From positions 1-34,156 of the forward strand of contig WQVC01000023.1 in NCBI GenBank assembly GCA_009781765.1: a stretch of DNA of 34,156 nt, in the 5' to 3' direction. The stretch comes from Defluviitaleaceae bacterium. GTDB lineage: Bacteria > Bacillota > Clostridia > Lachnospirales > WQUN01. How positions within the stretch are numbered: position 1 is the first letter of the stretch; each line of letters begins with the position of its first letter. Shown here piece after piece: positions 1-5,745 of the stretch. The notes below the pieces were generated by a model. It worked only from the letters and a program-made list of their open reading frames with translations. It was not told where the DNA came from and searched no databases. The position numbers and the translations under genes were made by a program.

Positions 1-545
1 GAACGCTCCTTTTAAGTAAAATTTGTTTGTCGCTATGTGTAGAAATGTACCTAATATATTTAGCGGCATATTTTCCCAACATCTTTAAGTTGTTGAGAAA
101 TATTTTTTTCTTCCGCCGAAATCGCGATGACTTGCGGCATCCTGCAACAACAAAAAAAGGCGGCCGGCTCTCCCGAAAGTTTCGAGAAAGCAGTCGCCTC
201 GCCGGTGCATTGTACCGGTGTTTGCCTTAGTTTTATGTGGTTTGCTTGATTCGTTTTTCTAAGTAAACCGAAGTCCCGGGAACTTCGGGTGTGCAGAGTT
301 TTCACTCTGCGGTTGCCGCTTCATGTGAAAGGTGTGCACGTGGGAGTCAACATTCGGTCGGCCGTGTCCGAACGGGTCTGCCCTCTTTCATATATTGCGG
401 CGGGTACTGCGATTGTGATGCGGTGATACAGGTACTGCGCGGTGGTACGGGTGATGCGGGGTGTTACATGGCGTTACATACAACCGTTATGCAGCGGCTT
501 CGGCACGGAGCGGTGCGGTCAGTTTCAGGGCGAACCCCTTCCTGC
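1..545. other. Gene-free leading region with several hairpins
   Basis: No reading frame here has a ribosome binding site together with protein-like composition, so I call no gene. The stretch holds a run of inverted repeats: 202-218 (CCGGT/ACCGG), 268-288 (CCGAAGT/ACTTCGG), 293-310 (GCAGAGT/ACTCTGC), and about 351-375 (TTCGG/CCGAA). At 395-460 there is an imperfect direct repeat built from GGTACTGCG and GTGATGCGG, each seen twice. With the minus-strand terminator at 152-198 this may be the 3' part of a structured minus-strand transcript, but its 5' end and identity are not visible. Confidence 0.5.
152..198 (-). terminator. Rho-independent terminator, minus strand
   Basis: On the minus strand a GGCG/CGCC-based stem topped by a second stem (CTTTCTCGAA/TTCGGGAGAG with G-U pairs) is followed directly by seven T. 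No gene is seen upstream of it on that strand for several hundred bases. It may end a non-coding RNA, or a transcript read from beyond the MFS region. Confidence 0.6.
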
Positions 546-646
546 GTAATAAGTCGCGTCTGAAATCATTTCGCCCTTCGCCGAGAATCGGCCTGAAGCC
601 GCCGGTTCTCGGCTCGCGCTCAATTGTTTCAGACTGCGATTATTAC
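546..646. repeat. Miniature inverted-repeat element, 101 bp
   Basis: The ends are inverted copies of one another: GTAATAAGTCGCGTCTGAAA on the left, and GTAATAATCGCAGTCTGAAA read inward from the right. The centre (GGCCTGAAGCCGCCGG) is the reverse complement of the centre of the 109-bp elements at 1412-1520 and 4905-5013, although the ends differ. It encodes nothing. This is most simply a non-autonomous mobile or palindromic element; no relative with a transposase is in the window. Confidence 0.7.
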
Positions 647-744
647 TTGATGGCAAACACGTCCTTTGGCATGGAAGCGACTGCTTTGTTTCTCGGTTGC
701 AGGGCAAGTATAAATGAAACTTCATACACAAGTAACATGAACCG

Positions 745-801
745 TTCCAGGAATTTTTCCAAGAATTTTTCCAGGAAATTTTCCCGGAAATTTTCCGGGA
801 A
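745..801. repeat. 12-bp tandem repeat, about 4.75 copies
   Basis: Units are TTCCAGGAATTT, TTCCAAGAATTT, TTCCAGGAAATT, TTCCCGGAAATT and a partial TTCCGGGAA. Each unit is itself a near-palindrome (TTCC..GGAA), so the array could be a tandem protein-binding site or a slippage product. It ends 64 bases before the MFS start codon. Although 12 bp is a multiple of three, the overlapping frames lack start signals, so I do not call it coding. Confidence 0.8.
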
Positions 802-865
802 TCGTGCAGCCACGAAAACATAATAATCCGCCCGGTTGTGCTATACTCCCGGTGAGGTGTTCATT

Positions 866-2131
866 ATGAAATCAAACATTTTTTTGTTTTACATTGTTAC
901 CGCGATTTTTTGGTTTTCGCTTTATGCATACGTGCCGTACGTTGCGCCGTATGCCGAGTACATGGAGGCAAACCATCGAATGATTGGCTTAATTGCCGGC
1001 TCTTACGGTTTTACGCAAATGATTATTCGCTTTCCGCTCGGTATTTTTTCCGATAAAATCGGCAAACGAAAAATTTTTGTAATTCTCGGTACGGCGTTTG
1101 CTGCCGCCGCAGGATTTTTAGTTTTTTTCGCGCCTTCGCCGTTAAGCCTTTTAATTGCGCGCGCGCTCGGCGGCGTTGCGGCGTCGGCATGGGTTGCGTT
1201 TACAATTCTCGGCGCCGGCTACTATCCGCCCGATAACGCCGCCAAAGCAATGGGGCATCTTTCCGCCTGCAACTCCGCGGGCAGAATGCTCGCGCTTTTG
1301 GGCGGTGCGCTGCTTGCGTTTTCCGTCGGTTTCGAATTATCGTTTTTGCTGGGCGGTGTTGCCGGAATTTTCGGCGTCGCACTCAGCTTTTTCGTAAAAG
1401 AAAAACCCGAGGAGAGTGTTGAAAAATGCCGTGAGCTGCGACGAGTTCACAAAAAACCGGCGGCTTCAGGCCGGTTTTTGAGAACGAGCGTATGCGAACG
1501 GACAATTTTTCAACACTCTCCCGGAAAGGCCGAATCGCCGCCGCTTTCGGAGCTTCTTGCCGTTGCAAAAAACCGCCAACTTTTGGCGTGTTCCGTTTTG
1601 GGAATTTTAGCGATGTTTGTGTCGTTTGCAACAACCTTCGGATTTGTTCCGATTGCGGCGGTTGCACTTGATGCAACGCCGTTTCATATCGGACTTTTGG
1701 GCGTTGTTTCGGCAGGAACCGGCATTTTAATTTCGCCCTTCGCCGGCACGATTTTGCCGAAAAAATTTGGCGTTTGCGCAACGCTTGTAATCGGATTTTT
1801 GCTTTCGGCGGCGGGAAGCGTACTTATTGCAGCAACAGGCTCAATCGCGATGCTTTTCGCAGTGCAGGTTGCGGGAAGCGTGGGCTTGGCAATTTTGGGA
1901 ACTCTGCTTTTGGGCTTATGCATTCGCGATATTTCGCCCGCCCGACGCGCAACGGCAATGGGATTTTTTCAAGCCGTTTACGGCATCGGAATGTTTCTCG
2001 GGCCTTTTGTTGCGGGTCACATTTCACACGCATTCGACCTTAACACCGCGTTTATTTTTACCGGATTCGTTGGCGTTGCAGGCGCGATTTGCACCGTAAT
2101 TTACGCAAAAAAAGGATGCCTTATGTATTAG
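866..2131 (+). CDS. MFS transporter with palindromic insert in central loop
   Basis: Major facilitator superfamily permease, 421 aa, in the inner membrane; the substrate cannot be read from sequence. About twelve hydrophobic segments are visible in two halves. The loop between segments 2 and 3 carries an MFS signature-like stretch (RFPLGIFSDKIGKRK, about residues 55-70). The start at 866 is chosen because GGTGAGG lies 8 bases upstream; a frame start at 836 lacks such a site. Residues about 183-218 (ESVEKCRELRR... to ...TIFQHS) are encoded by a copy of the 109-bp palindromic element at 1412-1520. This falls in the cytoplasmic loop between segments 6 and 7, where an insertion would be tolerated. 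The frame is open on both sides, so the protein is probably functional, with the insert as an added basic linker. The closest functional class is a drug or metabolite exporter, but this is a guess. Confidence 0.9.
   Translation: MKSNIFLFYIVTAIFWFSLYAYVPYVAPYAEYMEANHRMIGLIAGSYGFTQMIIRFPLGIFSDKIGKRKIFVILGTAFAAAAGFLVFFAPSPLSLLIARALGGVAASAWVAFTILGAGYYPPDNAAKAMGHLSACNSAGRMLALLGGALLAFSVGFELSFLLGGVAGIFGVALSFFVKEKPEESVEKCRELRRVHKKPAASGRFLRTSVCERTIFQHSPGKAESPPLSELLAVAKNRQLLACSVLGILAMFVSFATTFGFVPIAAVALDATPFHIGLLGVVSAGTGILISPFAGTILPKKFGVCATLVIGFLLSAAGSVLIAATGSIAMLFAVQVAGSVGLAILGTLLLGLCIRDISPARRATAMGFFQAVYGIGMFLGPFVAGHISHAFDLNTAFIFTGFVGVAGAICTVIYAKKGCLMY
1412..1520. repeat. 109-bp palindromic element, in-frame within MFS gene
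   Basis: The termini GAGAGTGTTGAAAAAT and ATTTTTCAACACTCTC are inverted. The core is a hairpin, AAACCGGCGGCTTCAGG paired with its partner CCGGTTT. The copy at 4905-5013 has exactly the same length and very similar sequence; a half copy is at 16436-16491. Here the codon after ...GTTGAAAAA is TGC, where the other full copy has TAG on this strand and TGA when read from its other end. So this copy is open in the host frame. Confidence 0.9.
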
Positions 2132-2132
2132 A

Positions 2133-2174
2133 AATGCGAATCCGCAGCCTGTTTTTCAACCATGGATTCGCATT
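2133..2174. terminator. Hairpin after MFS gene, weak terminator candidate
   Basis: An 11-bp inverted repeat (AATGCGAATCC/GGATTCGCATT) starts two bases after the MFS stop. The loop is about 20 bases and there is no T-run, so intrinsic termination is doubtful. The same GCGAATCCATG string appears near 30370. Confidence 0.35.
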
Positions 2175-2190
2175 ATCAGGGTGATTTTAC

Positions 2191-2219
2191 GCCTCGTTTT
2201 CGGACAACTCAAATTGCTA
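2191..2219. repeat. Half of a TA-type miniature element
   Basis: The sequence from CGTTTTCGG to CAAATTGCTA is the reverse complement of the left end of the complete element at 23995-24114. Only one end is present here. Its terminal TAG/CTA forms the stop codon of the neighbouring 78-aa gene on the minus strand. Confidence 0.7.
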
Positions 2220-2453
2220 ACAACCGTTTTCGGCTCGCCAAGCGTCCGCGACCTTTTTCGACGCGCGTTTAATCGCGGGTTTTGCATAGGGGCTGTTTTC
2301 GCCGCCGACGCCGTAAAGGAAAAAGAATCCGTCTTTGGTTTCGAAAAGCTGTTCTTCGTAGCCGTCGGGCTGCCCGAAATCGCCGACGCACTTACTGCCG
2401 ATTTTTGCGGAATCTTCTGTGTCGTAGGTCTTTTTGCTGATTATTGTTTTCAT
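2217..2453 (-). CDS. Small hypothetical protein, 78 aa
   Basis: Soluble 78-residue protein with no signal peptide or membrane segment. It begins MKTIISKKTYDTEDSAKIG and contains a GYEEQLFETKDGFFFLYGVGG stretch. The pattern (Lys-rich start, YDT, then an E-L-(F/Y) ... G.FFLYG.GG core) recalls a group of small proteins of unknown function in Clostridia, but I cannot name a family with certainty. The start is supported by a perfect AGGAGGT 7-9 bases upstream, among the best binding sites in the window, so it is a real, well-translated gene. The stop codon TAG is contributed by the end of a miniature element (2191-2219), so the original C-terminus may have been longer. It has no operon partner. 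Confidence 0.75.
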   Translation of the reverse strand: MKTIISKKTYDTEDSAKIGSKCVGDFGQPDGYEEQLFETKDGFFFLYGVGGENSPYAKPAIKRASKKVADAWRAENGC

Positions 2454-2545
2454 ACATATTTACCTCCTCAAAAATATAAAATTGTGTCGATTCGTGTATG
2501 TTTACCATAAATTGCATTTTTTTGCAATAGCGGACACCGGGGACA
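2454..2545. other. Short intergenic stretch
   Basis: This AT-rich spacer upstream of the 78-aa gene must hold its promoter. No convincing -35/-10 pair was resolved. The palindromic element at 2546 follows directly. Confidence 0.4.
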
Positions 2546-2695
2546 TATAGTGAATCAAATTAAGAAGCGTGCCGTCGGCTATGCATTGTAAGCGGTTCGC
2601 TCGTTGTCGTTTTCGGGAAAAACACCCGAAAACAACCGGTCGCTCACCACAATGCACTTAACGCCGACGGGACGCAAATCAAATTGATTCACTAT
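2546..2695. repeat. Full-length palindromic miniature element, 150 bp
   Basis: The whole element folds on itself. The outer ends are TATAGTGAATCAAATT and, inward from the right, TATAGTGAATCAATTTG; inner arms GCCGTCGG/CCGACGG and GCATTGT/ACAATGC follow; the apex is TTTTCGGG/CCCGAAAA. TA dinucleotides sit at both ends, consistent with TA target duplication as in IS630/Tc1-type elements. It lies directly downstream of the SSB terminator. The inner arm AACCGGTCGCTCACC is shared with the element at 4766-4899. Confidence 0.85.
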
Positions 2696-2700
2696 ACATT

Positions 2701-2734
2701 AAAAAAGCCCGACAAGGAAATCCCTGTCGGGCTT
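2701..2734 (-). terminator. Terminator of the SSB-like gene
   Basis: Read on the minus strand: AAGCCCGACAGGG, a short loop, then the complementary arm to GTCGGGCTT and a run of six T. The 11-12 bp GC-rich stem with a U-tract is a classical intrinsic terminator, placed 70 bases after the SSB-like stop codon. Confidence 0.9.
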
Positions 2735-2804
2735 GAATGTGTAAAGCGAGCGTACTTGAGTCCGTTCAGACTTCGTCGCTGTAAATCTTGTTGGTGTGCC
2801 GCAA

Positions 2805-3449
2805 TTAAACCGGCGTGTTTGCGGGTTCTTCCTCGGCGTGTTCAACTTTTGACACCGATACTTCGTATGCGGTCTTTTCCAAAACGGTATCTTCGCTTAA
2901 TTTTTTTTGATATTGGCGGCTTTGCATACGCCCCCACAAACGAATCCTGTCGCCTACATCCAGCTTGCCCGCGAAGCGCGCGTTTCTGCCCCACGTTATG
3001 CACGGTATGTAGTCCGATTTATTGTATGAACGATTAACCGCAACAAGAAGGTCGGAAATTTCGCGACCAAAGGGAGTTGTGCGATAAATTGCGGGCTTGC
3101 AAAGATAACCGTCGAGGAAAACTTCGTTCGGGCGGTTTTGCGGCGGGTTTGATAAAATTTCTACGTCGCGCGCAAAAACAGTAAGCACAAGCCGATTTTT
3201 GCGGTCGGCTTCCACATAATTATTGTACGAGCGAATTTGCCCGGAAATAAGCACATCTGTGCCTTCAACTATTTTATCGCGCTCAACAATGCGCTCGCTT
3301 ACGGTAACAGGCAAAATATCGCTTTGCCCCGAAAGCCGCCCCACCTCAACGTCGAAACGCCAAAATCCTTCGCCGTAAACTTCGTGGCTGAAAGTAAAAT
3401 CCGAACAAATGCGTCCGCAAATATCAATTATATTGTTACCGTTGTCCAT
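2805..3449 (-). CDS. Single-stranded DNA-binding protein-like, two OB folds
   Basis: 214-aa protein resembling the duplicated-OB SSB-like proteins of Clostridia. The first OB-like half spans about residues 5-100 (ICGRICSDFTFSHEVYGEGFWRF, then VLISGQIRSYNNYV). The second spans about residues 108-200 (VFLDGYLCKPAIYRTTPFG, ISDLLVAVNR, DYIPCITWGRNARFA, then LWGRMQSRQYQKK). The W-G-x-N-A and G-R-x-x-S-R-x-Y-x-K patterns are typical of SSB strands that contact DNA. The tail (EEEPANTPV) is acidic but lacks the canonical DDDIPF tip, so it may not recruit partners as housekeeping SSB does. GGGGAG precedes the ATG. It is monocistronic with its own terminator. The role is inferred to be ssDNA binding in repair, competence or replication. 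Confidence 0.8.
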   Translation of the reverse strand: MDNGNNIIDICGRICSDFTFSHEVYGEGFWRFDVEVGRLSGQSDILPVTVSERIVERDKIVEGTDVLISGQIRSYNNYVEADRKNRLVLTVFARDVEILSNPPQNRPNEVFLDGYLCKPAIYRTTPFGREISDLLVAVNRSYNKSDYIPCITWGRNARFAGKLDVGDRIRLWGRMQSRQYQKKLSEDTVLEKTAYEVSVSKVEHAEEEPANTPV

Positions 3450-3500
3450 AAGAAACTCCCCTTTTTTACGTTAGGCGCGTAGCCGCACTTTTTGCCCGGG

Positions 3501-3618
3501 TATAGCGAACGACATTGAGAACCGTGAAGGCGAGGCGGAAAATCGCGGGCTTCAGCGCGTTTTCCGACGACGCCCGAACGGGCTTCTCAAGTACGTTCGC
3601 GATAGTGCGTTCGCTGTA
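3501..3618. repeat. TA-type miniature element (TATAGCGAACG family)
   Basis: It starts TATAGCGAACG and ends CGTTCGCTGTA, with an additional CGTTCGC copy just inside the right end. The interior (GAGAACCGTGAAGGCGAG, ATCGCGGGCTTC, GCGCGTTTTCCGACGA) closely matches the reverse complement of the element at 34047-34148. It lies in the gap between the SSB-like gene and the Mur-like gene. No coding capacity. Confidence 0.85.
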
Positions 3619-3667
3619 CGGAAAACTACACACTAAAGCTGATTCAGCATACCATATAATATGCGGT

Positions 3668-4141
3668 TCAGCTCGCGCTCAGAACCGCCCACGCCGCCGC
3701 TGCACCAAGAATTGACATCGAATTTTCGCCGGAATCCGTACGGGCAGAAAATTCGTGCGGTTCGCGCTCGGTTCCGTCCATCCCGAAAAAGCCGCGTTGT
3801 ACGCAAACCTGCACGCCGTCCCGCGTTACCGACGACGCCGTTATACACGCACGCGCGTTAAACCCGTAGGTAATGAGATGCGTGAAATTTTTCGGCAAAT
3901 TTTCAAGCATGGGAAAAATGTTTTTGTCGTCCGAGTTTACAATAAGAAAATCCTCGCTGCAAAGCGACGGAATAACTTTTGTAAGTATGGGCGATGCCTC
4001 TGACGCAATTAAAACATTCACCTTCGGCCCGAGCGTTTGACGGTCGGTTATATGATAACAGCTTGCGCTGCCCTTGCTCATTCGTAAAAACGCGCGTGTC
4101 ATTTCGCGCCCGTTATTTCCCACAATGCCTACCGCCGGCAT
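3668..4141 (-). CDS. Small Mur-ligase-like protein without ATP-binding loop
   Basis: 157 residues, soluble. Three stretches recall the central domain of Mur ligases: GIVGNNGREMTRAFL near the N-terminus, where a ligase would have a G-T-N-G-K-T/S P-loop; FLIVNSDDKNIFPML (compare the N-A-D-D segment); and HLITYGFNARACITASSV...DGVQVCVQR (compare I-T-Y-G ... A-x-x-A-x-x-I ... G). The P-loop lysine and threonine are absent (NNGREM), the usual C-terminal domain is missing and the length is about one third of a ligase, so catalysis is unlikely. The start is fixed by AGGGGG upstream of the ATG. It is divergent from the V-ATPase D-like gene. Fold assignment is inference; the function is unknown and it might bind a nucleotide-sugar or muropeptide. 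Confidence 0.7.
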   Translation of the reverse strand: MPAVGIVGNNGREMTRAFLRMSKGSASCYHITDRQTLGPKVNVLIASEASPILTKVIPSLCSEDFLIVNSDDKNIFPMLENLPKNFTHLITYGFNARACITASSVTRDGVQVCVQRGFFGMDGTEREPHEFSARTDSGENSMSILGAAAAWAVLSAS

Positions 4142-4233
4142 AAAATTTCCCCCTTCATATTTGCGCTTGACTTCTTTTATTTATAAGCAGCTCGGCACAA
4201 GAATATTCTGAAAATTTTTGGGAGACAGCATTT

Positions 4234-4728
4234 ATGAACAAAGCACCAACAAAAAAAAATTTAATTGCGGCAAAAAAAGGCTTGCGGCTTGCACAGCGCG
4301 GGCATAATTTGCTTGAAAAAAAATATATTGCACTGTTGCGCGAATTAAAACGTGCCGAAAAAATTATACACGAAATGCGAGAAAAATTATACAAAATTAC
4401 CGCCGCTGCCGGCGAAACCGAGTTGGAAATTTTTCGGGAACTCAAAGATTCACCGATAAATATTCCGCCATACAATTTAGACGAAACCACCGTTGCTTTC
4501 GACGAAGCGTTTTTCATGTGGCGAAAAATTTTTGCCGCGCAAGATGAACTCGCTGAAGCGGAATCCGAACTCGAAACCCTTCGCCTGCGCGTCCGGCGCA
4601 CAAAAAAACGAGCCTCAGCATTGGGAAACGTTGTAGTTCCGAGGCTCGAAAAACAAATCAAATACATCTCGGAACGCCTCGAAGAAAACGAACGTGATGA
4701 AAAAACGCGGTTTAAAGCTGCTTTTTAG
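4234..4728 (+). CDS. V/A-type ATP synthase subunit D-like protein, orphan
   Basis: 164 aa, strongly helical and charged. The N-terminal helix (PTKKNLIAAKKGLRLAQRGH, about residues 5-24) and the C-terminal helix (LRLRVRRTKKRASALGNV, then VPRLEKQIKYISERLEENER) match the coiled-coil central-stalk subunit D of V/A-type rotary ATPases, where R-R-x-x-x-R-x-N/S-A-L is the hallmark. Family members are usually about 200-220 aa; the missing residues fall in the middle, so the head hairpin is shortened. No other ATPase subunit gene is in this window, although atpD normally lies at the end of an atp operon. GGGAG lies upstream of the ATG. It could be a displaced but functional stalk subunit or a paralogue recruited elsewhere. 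Confidence 0.8.
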   Translation: MNKAPTKKNLIAAKKGLRLAQRGHNLLEKKYIALLRELKRAEKIIHEMREKLYKITAAAGETELEIFRELKDSPINIPPYNLDETTVAFDEAFFMWRKIFAAQDELAEAESELETLRLRVRRTKKRASALGNVVVPRLEKQIKYISERLEENERDEKTRFKAAF

Positions 4729-4765
4729 GGTTTATTCTGAAACCTTTAATTTCGGAGCAGGTTCG

Positions 4766-4899
4766 GTGAACGCACTTTATGAAGCGAACAGGGGCTGTGC
4801 TGCGCAAACGGTACGCTCAATGTCGTTTTGCTTCGCAAAACAACCGGTCGCTCACCGCGCAGCCTACGCCCCTCGTTCACTTTTAACGGGTGCGTTCAC
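4766..4899. repeat. Miniature inverted-repeat element (GTGAACGCAC family)
   Basis: The ends are GTGAACGCAC and GTGCGTTCAC, with second inverted arms GAACAGGGGCTG and the matching CGCCCCTCGTTC. The centre contains GTTTTGCTTCGCAAAAC followed by AACCGGTCGCTCACC. A shorter relative lacking the middle is at 18509-18599. It lies between the ATPase D-like gene and the 109-bp element. Confidence 0.8.
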
Positions 4900-4904
4900 T
4901 ACGA

Positions 4905-5013
4905 GAGAGTGTTGAAAAATAGCTTGAGCTACGACGAGTTCGCAGGAAACCGGCGGCTTCAGGCCGGTTTCCGAGAACGAGCGTATGCGAAAGCGTCATT
5001 TTTCAACACTCTC
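4905..5013. repeat. 109-bp palindromic element at the end of the DJ-1 gene
   Basis: Same length, ends and core as the copy inside the MFS gene. Its right end, read on the minus strand, gives the codons E-S-V-E-K followed by TGA and so forms the C-terminus of the DJ-1 family protein. Because it also abuts the element at 4766-4899, two mobile repeats are stacked here. Confidence 0.9.
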
Positions 5014-5553
5014 TGCCAGCATTCCCTCCGCAACTTTGGCGACTTCGCGGTCGCCTTTTATTATGCGCAAAATTTCAAAAGCAAATTCGGCCGAAGTCGC
5101 CGGCCCTTTCGACGTGGTAATATTTCCGTCCGTAACAACGGCACGTTGCCCGAACTCGGCTGCTTTTAAGCTATCCTTCAGCGCGGGATAACACACCGCA
5201 ACTTTATCCGCAAGAAAGCCCAACATTCCCAACACGGTCGGCGCGGCGCAAATTGCAGCAATTTTGCCGCCGGTTGCATTATGAAGGCGCAACAATTCCA
5301 ACAACAGCTCATGCTTTTTATAATTTGCCGTGCCGGGCCCGCCCGGAAGAATAAGCATCGCGCCTTCCGTCGCAACGATGTCGTCAAAAATAATATTCGC
5401 GCGTACGCAAATCCCGTGCGAGCCGGTTACATCGCGCTTTCCCGTAAGCGAAACACTCATAACGCTCACCCCGCCGCGCCGCAAAATATCAAGCGCGGTT
5501 ATTGCTTCAATTTCTTCAAACCCGTCCGTCAAAAAAACATACGCTTCATGCAT
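4996..5553 (-). CDS. DJ-1/PfpI (ThiJ) family protein
   Basis: 185-aa cytoplasmic protein of the DJ-1/YajL group; family members act as glyoxalases/deglycases or redox-sensitive chaperones. Visible motifs are FLTDGFEEIEA (residues about 6-16, with the conserved Glu), MLILPGGPGTANY, and the nucleophile elbow IAAICAAPTVLG holding the conserved cysteine. GPATSAEFAFEIL matches the C-terminal G-P-x-T-x-x-x-F helix. The start is MHEAYVFLTDG because AGAGGA lies 8 bases upstream; a longer frame to 5640 would be translated from an intergenic repeat. The final five residues and stop come from the 109-bp element. The gene follows ftsI on the same strand but is separated from it by a composite terminator. 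Confidence 0.93.
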   Translation of the reverse strand: MHEAYVFLTDGFEEIEAITALDILRRGGVSVMSVSLTGKRDVTGSHGICVRANIIFDDIVATEGAMLILPGGPGTANYKKHELLLELLRLHNATGGKIAAICAAPTVLGMLGFLADKVAVCYPALKDSLKAAEFGQRAVVTDGNITTSKGPATSAEFAFEILRIIKGDREVAKVAEGMLAESVEK

Positions 5554-5592
5554 TTTAATTTTCCTCTCGTTTTTTATGAAGGATTTAAATTC

Positions 5593-5731
5593 GCGGGGCC
5601 CCGCCCCGCACCCCGGAAACTTTTGAAAAAGTTTCATCAAAACTTTAACACAAAATCGCGCGAATGCGCGATTTTAACAGTTTTTGCCCCGCTTTTTTCA
5701 AAAAGCGGGTGGGGTGCGGGGCGAAGCCCCG
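5593..5731. repeat. Composite terminator repeat, two facing arms
   Basis: Two arms face a shared central stem, AAAATCGCGC/GCGCGATTTT. The right arm reads away from ftsI as GGGGCTTCGCCCC, then CCCGCTTTTTGAAAAAAGCGGG, then the central stem. The left arm is GGGGCCCCGCCCC, then GAAACTTTTGAAAAAGTTTC. In either direction a U-rich tail follows the CGCG stem. The likely job is to end ftsI transcription (minus) and block plus-strand transcription. Confidence 0.85.
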
Positions 5732-5745
5732 TAATCATTAAATAT

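Noticed and set aside
145-260. Cyclic di-GMP riboswitch
   Set aside because: A GGCAAAC string is present on the minus strand, but the conserved GACGCAAAGCC and receptor segments are missing.
430-460. T-box leader
   Set aside because: GGTGGTAC recalls the T-box bulge, but the continuation is wrong and no aminoacyl-tRNA or amino-acid gene follows.
461-823. Gene of 120 codons ending in N-F-S-K/R repeats
   Set aside because: The repeat peptide comes from the 12-bp tandem array; the frame crosses a miniature element and has no start signal.
5554-5640. N-terminal extension of the DJ-1 protein
   Set aside because: It is translated from the composite terminator repeat; the good ribosome site is at the internal ATG.
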